NCBI RefSeq assembly: GCF_024586455.1
Contig: NW_026089623.1
Span: 15,690,236-15,754,235, forward strand
Origin: Bactrocera neohumeralis
Taxonomy: Eukaryota; Arthropoda; Insecta; Diptera; Tephritidae
Direction of reading: 5' to 3'
Length of the DNA: 64,000 nucleotides
Shown in pieces: positions 56,641 through 64,000 of this stretch. The notes under the pieces were generated by a model that saw only the letters and a list, made by a program, of their open reading frames with translations, did not search any database and had not been told where the DNA came from. The translations under genes and the position numbers were made by a program. Within the stretch, counting starts at the first letter, position 1. The number at the start of each line of letters is the position of its first letter.

Positions 56641-57170
56641 TAGCGCGATACGATGCGACGAACAAAACTAGAACTGCCTTTCAGCGCAACTAATAATTTT
56701 TTGATAATTTATTACATTTAAGTGGATTTCTTTACCATAAGTGGTTTAGTGCACAATATTAATGAAATTGGTCTTGACCATTCTCTAAACCTTATATAAG
56801 TATTTCCGACTCTCTATTTAAACCTTTTCCTTGTATACCAACTATATTAAAGTTAACCTAGTTGAGTTTGAGTTTTATATCCGCATATTTCTTATATCAG
56901 TAAATTAGGTTAATTTTATGCCCCTATTTGCGGTTTTTTTCAACAGCGACTTGGTGGAATTGAAGTTAAGTCAATTCAACTTCAGATCAACCAAACTCTT
57001 TTCGGTATTGCGAACTTCAACTAAGTTCAGCCGAAGTATGATCGTTTGCCAACCTAAGAAAGGAAATTTGACAGATAGTGAAATAGCTAAAATTTTTTAA
57101 ACGGCATATTTAAACAATTTAATTCGGTTGTCGCTCGCGAAAAGTGAATAAACATTAAAATAAATAAAAA
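56641..57170. other. spacer, possibly 5' region of the Harbinger relic
   Basis: AT-rich; the 60-codon ORF 56918-57100 is not recognised. Confidence 0.35.
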
Positions 57171-58320
57171 ATGGATATAAGTTTTCATTTATGTTACAAT
57201 GACGAAAATATTGTGGGCAAAATTGATGTGCTACGTATACGAAAAAGCTTTCGTGATCACTCAAATCCATTGGAGCTTCCAAATAAAAGTAAGCCATAGT
57301 TTTTCACAATTAAGTGGCTTTTAATAATATTTGTTGCAGATTCATAAGTTATTTTCGATTAAATAAAGAAGCATTTTGTTTTTACTGAATGATTTTCCAC
57401 AAACGTGTGCGAGGAACGCCATACGTCCTATATTAAAATTATGCGCAACTCTGCGTTTCCTTGCTGACGGTGGTTATCAAAAATGCAATGGAAATGATTT
57501 TAACATTGGGTTGGCGCAACCTACGATATCTTTAGTAATTAAAGATGTTCTAAATATAATTGAACAACGTATTTGTGCCCAATGGATTAAAATTCAAATG
57601 ACTGAGGAGGAACAAAACGCTTCAAAAGTTTCAATTTATTCAAAAAGTGCTTTCCCGAGAGTAGTTGGTTGCATCGACGGGATCATGTTCATCATAATTT
57701 CACCAAGAAAAGAAATGCAACATCTTTTATCTTAACAGAAAGGCTACTACAGTTTAAACGTGATTTGTATGTATAAAATCTGAATTATATTAGAAACAAA
57801 ATGATATAATTTCTTAAAATTTTTAGCTTTGTGATTATAAAATGTCTATTCGGTATGTGGATGCTAGGCATACAGGCGCAAATCATGACTCTTTTGTTTT
57901 CAATGCTAGCGATTTGAAAGTGCATTTACAGAACAACATACAGAATAACACTTGGATCTTGGGTAAGACTTTATCGTATTTATTGCTAAATAATTGGAGT
58001 AATGTAATTTCTTAGGCGATGCTGGCTATCCTCTGCACAAATTTTTAATGACGCCTTATCGCTTGGCGAAGCTTCTTCACCCCAAGCGCTACAATACAGT
58101 ACTCTCAAGGCTCGGAATATTGTAGAGTAGACAATGATGTACTCAGAGTAGATTTCGATGTCTTTTATCTGTACGAGGTTTACGTTACACTCCTGAAAAG
58201 GCTACGCAAACTGTCTTCTTGCTTGTTGCGCATTGTACAATATTTGCCAACACTTTCAAGTGGAATCTCCGGAAGAAATACCATTTACTTCAAATACTAC
58301 AATGACCAATGATGTTTTTG
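57171..58320 (+). pseudogene. PIF/Harbinger (HARBI1-type) transposase relic with introns
   Basis: MDISFHLCYNDENIVGKIDV starts at 57171, then an intron-like GTAAGC...TTGCAG gap, FISYFRLNKEAFCF, LRFLADGGYQKCNGNDFNIG, PRVVGCIDGIMFIIISP (first catalytic Asp), a second intron-like gap GTATGT...TTTTAG, IRYVDARHTGANHDSFVF (second Asp), an in-phase GTAAG...CTTAG intron (57962-58015), GDAGYPLHKFLMTPY, then frameshifted ARNIVE and RGLRYTPEKATQTVF. This is the DDE nuclease of PIF/Harbinger elements, which normally work with a separate Myb-like protein; none was seen. 1-bp shifts near 57387, 57735 and 58110 disable it. The copy ends where RTE copy G begins. Confidence 0.82.
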
Positions 58321-58329
58321 GACATAGCG

Positions 58330-59646
58330 CAGAACTTTCCTCTCGAAAACTCGTAAAGTCGACTCATCAGTTGCTGTCATCGTCCAAGCCTCTGCACCAT
58401 ATAGCAGGACGGGAATTATGAGCGACTTATAGAGTTTGGTTTTTGTTCGTCGAGAGAGGACTTTACTTTTCAATTGCCTACTCAGTCCGAAGTAGCACCT
58501 GTTGGCAAGAGCAATCCTGCGTTGGATTTCCAGGCTGACATTGTTGGTGGTGTTAATACTGGTTCCTAAATAGACGAAATTATCTACAACTTCAAAGTTA
58601 TGACTGTCAACAGTGACGTGAGAGCCAAGTCGCGAGTGCGACGACTGTTTGTTTGATGACAGGAGATATTTCGTCTTGCCCTCGTTCACTGCCAGACCCA
58701 TTTTCTGTGCTTCCTTGTCCAGCCTGGAGAAAGCAGAACTAACGGCGCGGGTGTTGAGGCCGATGATATCAATATCATCGGCATACGCCAGAAGCTGTAC
58801 ACTCTTATAGAAGATAGTACCTTCTCTATTTAGTTCTGCAGCTCGAACTATTTTCTCCAGAAGCAGGTTGAAGAAGTCGCACGATAAGGAGTCGCCTTGT
58901 CTGAAACCTCGTTTGGTATCGAACGGCTCGGAGAGGTCCTTCCCGATCCTGATGGAGATTTTGGTGTTGCTCAGCGTCAGTTTACATAGCCGTATTAGTT
59001 TTGCGGGGATACCAAATTCAGACATCGCGGCATAAAGGCAGCTCCTTTTCGTGCTATCGAAAGCAGCTGTGAAATCGACGAAGAGGTGGTGTGTGTCGAT
59101 TCTCCTTTCACAGGTCTTTTCCAAGATTTGGCGCATGGTGAATATCTGGTCGGTTGTTGATTTTCCAGGTCTGAAGCCACACTGATAAGGTCCAATCAGT
59201 TTGTTGACGGTGGGCTTTAATCTTTCACACAATACGCTCGATAGAACCTTATATGCGATGTTGAGGAGGCTAATCCCACGGTAGTTGGCGCAGATTGTGG
59301 GGTCTCCTTTTTTATGGATTGGGCATAGCACACTTAAATTCCAATCGTTGGGCATGCTTTCGTCCGACCATATTTTACAAAGAAGCTGATGCATGCTCCT
59401 TATCAGTTCTTCGCCGCCGTGTTTGAATAGCTCGGCCGGTAATCCATCGGCCCCCGCCGCTTTGTTGTTCTTCAGGCGGGTAATTGCTATTCGAACTTCT
59501 TCATGGTCGGGCAATGGAACGTCTGCTCCATCGTCATCGATTGGGGAATCGGGTTCGCCTTCTCCTGGCGTTGTGCATTCTCCGCCATTCAGCAGGCTGG
59601 AGAAGTGTTCCCTCCATAATTTAAGTATGCTCTGGGCATCGGTCAC
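58330..59646 (-). pseudogene. RTE reverse transcriptase domain (copy G)
   Basis: 439 codons of open RT: AGADGLPAELFKHGGEELIR, NWNLSVLCPIHKKGDPTICA, NYRGISLLNIAYKVLSSVLC, QCGFRPGKSTTDQIFTMRQI, FVDFTAAFDS (Asp), GFRQGDSLSCDFFNLLLEKI, LLAYADDIDIIGLN (catalytic YADD), VYLGTSINTTNNVS, KTKLYKSLIIPVLLYGAEAW. Truncated after DESTLRVFERKVLR. RT is intact in motifs, so this copy is relatively young apart from the frameshift and truncations. Confidence 0.9.
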
Positions 59647-59818
59647 TAGATCACCTTTGGGGTTCTACAAGAGTATGCTCCTGTCTTGAAACCTTCTGTA
59701 AGCCGCCGCATTTTTTTCGTAGAATTTTCGAGCATTGCCCTCTTCGTACTCACGCATTTCAGCCTCTTTCTTTTTCTGTCTACAAATGCGTCTCGCTTCC
59801 CTCTTCAACTCTCGGTAT

Positions 59819-60910
59819 CTATCCCATCCCGCACGTGTAGTGGTCGATCGTAACGTTGCGAGGTAGGCAGCCTGCTTTCTCTCCGCTGCGACACGGCACT
59901 CCTCGTCGTACCAGTTGTTCTTTTGCACTTTTCCGAAAATCGATGGTTTCGGATGCAGCTGTACGTAAGGAGTTTGAAATGCCGTCCCACAGTTCCCTTA
60001 TACCGAGTTGTTGACGAGTGCTCTCAGAGAGCAGGAGTGCAAGCCGAGTAGAAAATCGTTCGGCTGTCTGCTGTGATTGCAGCTTCTCGACATCGAACCT
60101 TGCTTTTGTTTGTTGACGTGCGTTTTTTGCTGCACAGAGGCGGGTGCGAATCTTGGCTGCAACAAGATAGTGGTCCGAGTCGATGTTAGGACCTCGGAGC
60201 GCACGCACATCTAAAACACTGGAGACGTGTCTTCCGTCTATCACAACATGATCGATCTGGTTGGTAGTTTTTCGATCCGGAGACAGCCAGGTAGCTTGAT
60301 GAATCTTCTTATGCTGGAATCTAGTACTACAGATAACCATATTTCGGGCCCCGGCGAAGTCAATCAGCCTCAACCCATTTGGGGTTGTTTCGTCGTGGAG
60401 GCTGAATTTACCGACCGTAGTGCCAAATATACCTTCTTTGCCCACCCTGGCGTTAAAGTCGCCAAGCACGATTTTGACATCGTGGCGGGGGCAGCTCTCA
60501 TAAGCGCGCTCCAAGCGCTCATAGAAGGCATCTTTGGTCACATCGTCCTTCTCTTCCGTCGGGGCGTGGGCGCAAATCAGCGATATGTTGAAGAACCTCG
60601 CTTTGATGCGGATTGTGGCTAGACGTTCATTCACCGGAGTGAATGATAGTACTCGGCGACGGAGTCTCTCTCCCACCACGAATCCAACACCAAACTTGCG
60701 CTCCTTTATATGGCCACTGTAGTAAATGTCACAAGGACCTATTCGTCTTTGTCCTTGTCCCGTCCATCGCATTTCTTGGACGGCGGTGATGTCAGCCTTT
60801 ATTTTCGCGAGGACATCAACCAGCTGGGCAGCGGCACCTTCCCAATTAAGGGTCCGGACATTCCAGGTGCATGCCCTAATTTCGTAGTCCTTATTTCGTT
60901 TGCCATGGTC
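59819..60910 (-). pseudogene. RTE APE-type endonuclease domain (copy G)
   Basis: Open for ~360 codons with the APE-type endonuclease motifs: WNVRTL, QEMRW (metal-binding Glu), GDFNARVG (catalytic Asp/Asn) and SDHYLV (catalytic His). No ATG precedes MRW in this frame; an in-frame TGA lies just upstream (~60930), so translation may start at a non-conserved codon or a damaged start. Then a frameshift separates it from the RT. Proteins of this type are often labelled craniofacial development protein 2-like in insect annotations. Confidence 0.85.
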
Positions 60911-60950
60911 GTCATCAGAAGGGGGTCACTTATCCGAGGCTTGTTGTTTC

Positions 60951-61100
60951 TTTTTTCATTGGGGTGTTTCTGGAACGATGTTCTTAGGCTACCCAGAGGA
61001 TAAATTGGTCATCCTCCGAAGTAGGAGCTGCTTGAGCCAGTGTGTCAAAGACAATCAAATGAATGGTGACTTGGGAGAACTTTCGGTTCAGCATCCCTTA
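60951..61100. other. upstream flank of RTE copy G
   Basis: Contains blocks shared with 11823-12091, probably RTE 5' UTR or an associated repeat. Confidence 0.5.
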
Positions 61101-61119
61101 AACAAACAGTGTTAAAAAC

Positions 61120-62122
61120 ACAATCAATTCGCAGTAGCCGCCCAGCGTCAACTGACCTGATGCAACACAAATAATCTGTCTTTCGGCAAATCACGATCGA
61201 GTAAACGTATGGCTGGCTTCGGTTCAAATCGCATCACTGTCGGTTCATAGTGCTGCGACGATTGTTTGAATCGGTGTGAAACTGCGGATAAAACTACGAA
61301 ACAAATTTACGAGTACATCATTAATAAAATTTTCTGCTGGATTGATTTTGAATCATAATGTGGCAAAAAAAGGATCGGCTTTGAAATTGTGCGCATATTA
61401 CAAATTTTCGATGTGGAAACAATGGAAATTCCATCGAGTGCGTACATATATATATATGCATTTATTTGTTGTCGTATGTACCCGGTTGAATTTCCATTAT
61501 ACCTATAACATTTTTATATACATATCGTATGTATACATACATAAAGGATGTATTTAAAAGAACAANNNNNNNNNNNNNNNNNNNNNNNNNNNNNNNNNNN
61601 NNNNNNNNNNNNNNNNNNNNNNNNNNNNNNNNNNNNNNNNNNNNNNNNNNNNNNNNNNNNNNNNNCAATCAAACCAATTCAGTTCAGCATAGACAACATT
61701 GTTTATCAATTCGTGTAGCAGCCAGCGTCAACTGACCTGATGCAACACGAACAATCTGTTCTTCGGCAATCACGATCGTGTAAACGTATGGCTGGCCTCG
61801 GCTGCAATCGTATCATGCTTGTCATGTAGTTTGAATTGAAATGAAACTTTGGATAAACTATAAGTAAATCTTTGAGTAAATCTATGGGTAAATCTATGAG
61901 TACAGCAAACAACAATTTTCTGCTGGACTGATTTGAATCATGTGTGGCAAAAAATGTATCAGCTTTGAAAATGTGCGCATGTTACAAATTTTCGAAGCGT
62001 AAACAATGGAAATTACATCGAATACGTACATACATACATCCATTTGTTGTATGTACATCCATTTGTTGTATGTATGTACTCAATGGAATTTTCATTATAC
62101 ATATAACATATGTATATATATG
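61120..62122 (+). repeat. pair of ~420-bp direct repeats across an assembly gap
   Basis: Unit 1 about 61120-61545 and unit 2 about 61704-62122, offset 580 bp including the 100-N gap. Shared: AGCGTCAACTGACCTGATGC, CACGATCG.GTAAACGTATG, TTTTCTGCTGGA.TGATTT, TTACAAATTTTCGA, AACAATGGAAATT.CATCGA. Both are non-coding. Similarity is partial (~75-80% by eye). They may be two copies of one dispersed repeat, or LTRs, or a local duplication. Confidence 0.8.
61566..61665. other. assembly gap (100 N)
   Basis: 100 N placed between the two direct-repeat units, so the true spacing and copy number are unknown. Confidence 0.97.
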
Positions 62123-63062
62123 CTGACCACCTGTACGTAAATGACACGTACAGTACGTAAATTTGGAAAATTATATAAAATACGCTTATTTTGAGGTGCC
62201 TCATCCTGTAATAAGTTGGGCATCCCTTATCCCTGTCATAAACATTTGCCTGTCGAGATGCTGGGTCAGAAGACTCCTACGAAAAGATTTTCTTCTTCCA
62301 AATTGTCTACAATATTTTCCTGATTTGATAACATAGAGCAAAATTATATAAAATACTGTAAAATTGGAGTACTACCTCAATTACCAAATGGAAATTAATT
62401 AACAAAATAATTAGTTGTATCCATTGTCCATTGTATCCATGTCCATTTAAACATTATAATATATTTTGGATAAATCAATTATAAATTCATTTAACAAATT
62501 AATACATACTTACATCTATGGCAATTACTTGTGTTTATGGCTTAACAAAATTTTGGTAAGTTTATAAACTAATATTAGCAACTCATTACTCTATGATTAA
62601 TGTTCGTGTTCATTCGTGTATAAAGAAAACAAATATCCTTCAAGTTTTTTTGAAAATTTCAGAATGTTAGAATAGATTCAATCATACCCAGAGTCAACCC
62701 GAGACAATTTGTTGTCAAATTTTAAATTTTGCGAATTCTATATCCCATGACTAAAGCTACTAATAAAAAATCGATTTCCTTTGTAAAGCTTGCTCTGTGT
62801 GCAAACAGAAAAGGCGCACGCAGATCATGGCAGCTCTTCAGAGGAACTCACGAAATCGGAAATGTTTTCCATACGATAGTATCAATCTACATGAATTTAA
62901 CTGTCTCGTAAGCTCCATTTATACGACTGTTAAAGCATTACTTCTAATATCAGCCTATAGAGCAAATAGTTGGAAATCTTTCTTAGAGGTGTTTATCAAC
63001 CACCTAGCGAAAAAAAAAACATTCGTGTTTTACTAGCCCTACTGTATATATATTTCTTTTTT
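62123..63062. other. AT-rich spacer
   Basis: No supported feature; short ORFs at 62729-63036 are not recognisable. Confidence 0.4.
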
Positions 63063-63135
63063 TTTATACTCTTGCAGCATGTTGCTACTGAGTAGAATAG
63101 TTTTGTTCACCTAACAGTTGTTTGTATCACCTCAA
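63063..63135 (+). mobile_element. DINE-like element, 5'-end fragment
   Basis: TATACTCTTGCAGCATGTTG, then AGTTTTGTTCACCTAACAG and TTGTTTGTAT match the first ~80 bp of the element at 41823-42890 (TATACTCTCGCAACAATGTT, AGTTTTGTTCACATAACGG). It then stops and Helitron Rep sequence begins within ~30 bp. Confidence 0.7.
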
Positions 63136-63157
63136 ACTGATCGATCTTCTTTGGATG

Positions 63158-64000
63158 GTGGATGGTGGTTACACCAGATCAAATTGATGAAATCATTTCT
63201 GCGGAAATTCTTGATGCAGAGAAAGATCCAATATTATACGAAGTAATGAAAACCAATATGGTTCATGGACCTTGAGGAATCCCACTTCGGTTTGTATGTC
63301 TGACAATAAATGGACGAAACACTATCCACGTGCTTTTTTGTCGGAAACTCAAACTGGAGATGATGGATATCCACTCTATCGGCGTAGCTCACCAGACGAC
63401 AATGACAGAACATTTAGCATTCAATTTAGAGGAGTGAATATCGAAGTCGACAACACATGGATCGTTGGTCCATATTGGTCACTGTTGTCCAATTCACATT
63501 CAAAACTCATGTCAATGTTGAATAATGCAGTTTGGTGAAATCGATCAAATACGTTTGCAAATACGTCACAAGAAAGCAACATGGCGGTTATTGGCCTTGA
63601 ACGAGATGAGATCAGGAAGTATCAAATGGTTCGATACGTGAACTGCAATAAAGCGCTTTGTCACATATTTACTTTTGCAATTCATGAACGTTTTCCGACT
63701 GTTGTGCGTTTCGCAGTTCATTCGGAGAATGGCCAAATAGTGTATTTCGTCCCAGTGAATACATTACAGCCAGCGGAAACACCGCCAGCAACAAAATTGA
63801 CATTGACGAGTTTTTTCTCAACTTGCCTCAATGAACCGTTTACTAGAACATCGCTATATTCGGAAATGCCTTGATATTATACACGGAATGCATCGTCGAA
63901 GAAATATAAAAGTTACGCAGAAAGCAAGGCCAACCAGTAGATTGCCATCCAGGTGAGTTTTCAACTAATGTCTTAGGACGAACTTACGAAATCCACCCAA
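63158..64000 (+). pseudogene. Helitron Rep/helicase, partial, continues beyond the window
   Basis: Rolling-circle transposon protein. Frames give TPDQIDEIISAEILDAEKDP, YEVMKTNMVHGPCG, then SVCMSDNKWTKHYPRAFLSE, TQTGDDGYPLYRRSSPDDND, VEVD-like IEVDNTWIVGPYWSLLSNSH, MAVIGLERDEIRKYQMVRYV, FAIHERFPTVVRFAVHSENG, ATKLTLTSFFSTCLNEPFTR. These are the blocks between the Rep HUH domain and the helicase in Helitrons. A frameshift near 63270, stops at ~63536 and ~63872 and missing spacers (ISKYK region) show decay. The Rep HUH motif is upstream and absent; the helicase would lie beyond 64000. Confidence 0.85.

Larger units (their letters stand above)
58325..60950 (-). mobile_element. RTE-clade copy G, longest copy, 3'-truncated
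   Basis: Contains the 5' part that all other copies lack: endonuclease start EIRACTWNVRTLNWEGAA, AVQEMRWTGQGQRRIG, VLGDFNARVGKEGI, NQIDHVVIDGRHVSS, SDHYLVAAKIRTRLC (open from ~60910 to 59819), a frameshifted linker (59665-59928) and a 449-codon open RT block (58297-59646). Its 3' end is missing from VFERKVLR onward: at ~58325 it abuts the Harbinger relic. That is unusual for a LINE insertion and implies a later deletion or rearrangement. Confidence 0.9.

Noticed and set aside
60534..61003. Plus-strand ORFs opposite the RTE endonuclease
   Set aside because: Antisense shadows of copy G.
61120..62122. Direct repeats interpreted as a complete LTR pair
   Set aside because: No TG...CA ends, primer-binding site or internal coding sequence could be seen, and the gap prevents a decision.
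1..64000. tRNA, rRNA or snRNA genes
   Set aside because: No stretch with a convincing A-box/B-box pair, cloverleaf or rRNA core was noticed by eye; a tRNAscan-SE or Infernal run would be decisive.

Overview
This is AT-rich eukaryotic nuclear DNA from an insect, most likely a higher fly and plausibly a tephritid fruit fly. Evidence: a spliced Cand1 gene with very short (51-65 bp) GT-AG introns, a decayed but intron-containing copy of the complex I gene ND-39 (NDUFA9), and a dense set of TE families typical of Diptera (LOA, R1, jockey and RTE LINEs, BEL and gypsy LTR elements, mariner/Tc1, Harbinger, Helitron and DINE-like elements). The species cannot be named from the sequence. There are two 100-N scaffold gaps (51070-51169, 61566-61665).

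Layout. 1-2.9 kb: AT-rich DNA with a Tc1-like relic (minus). 2.9-8.1 kb: a nearly full-length LOA-clade LINE (minus) with intact ORF1 and broken ORF2. 8.5-8.8 kb: Helitron helicase scrap. 10.1-11.8 kb: gypsy-type pol relic (minus). 11.8-13.2 kb: RTE copy whose 5' part is inverted. 13.7-16.5 kb: mariner fragments, a BEL gag relic and a MITE nested in a mariner. 17.7-19.7 kb: two TIR elements, the second carrying an RTE insert and a 105-bp tandem duplication. 19.85-23.0 kb: R1-like LINE (minus). 23.16-24.75 kb: a foldback element with two 468-bp nearly identical inverted arms. 25-28.1 kb: mariner/Tc1 relics and an RTE copy split by a second copy of the same MITE. 28.93-32.37 kb: a 3.4-kb DNA transposon with an ATAT flanking repeat, TIRs, subterminal repeats and a frameshifted transposase-like gene. 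33.1-34.0 kb: RTE copy. 34.6-37.7 kb: the one convincing host gene, Cand1, missing its first ~295 codons. 38.17-40.31 kb: a CACTG-ended DNA transposon. 40.8-45.6 kb: jockey LINEs and a DINE-like element. 45.8-48.3 kb: RTE copy. 48.7-49.8 kb: ND-39 pseudogene. 50.35-50.5 kb: hAT scrap. 50.8-51.0 kb: THAP-domain exon with a stop. 51.2-52.8 kb: probable LTR-element 3' part. 52.8-56.6 kb: jockey, mariner and RTE relics. 57.2-58.3 kb: Harbinger transposase relic. 58.3-60.95 kb: the longest RTE copy. 61.1-62.1 kb: a direct repeat pair across a gap. 63.06-64 kb: DINE-like 5' end followed by a Helitron Rep gene running off the window.

Cooperation between genes: nothing here forms a pathway. Cand1 is a housekeeping regulator of cullin-RING ubiquitin ligases; nearly everything else is selfish DNA in various states of decay, with clear nesting. 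The most notable items are the foldback element, the ATAT-flanked transposon, the ND-39 pseudogene, the paired nested MITEs and the Cand1 gene without its 5' end.
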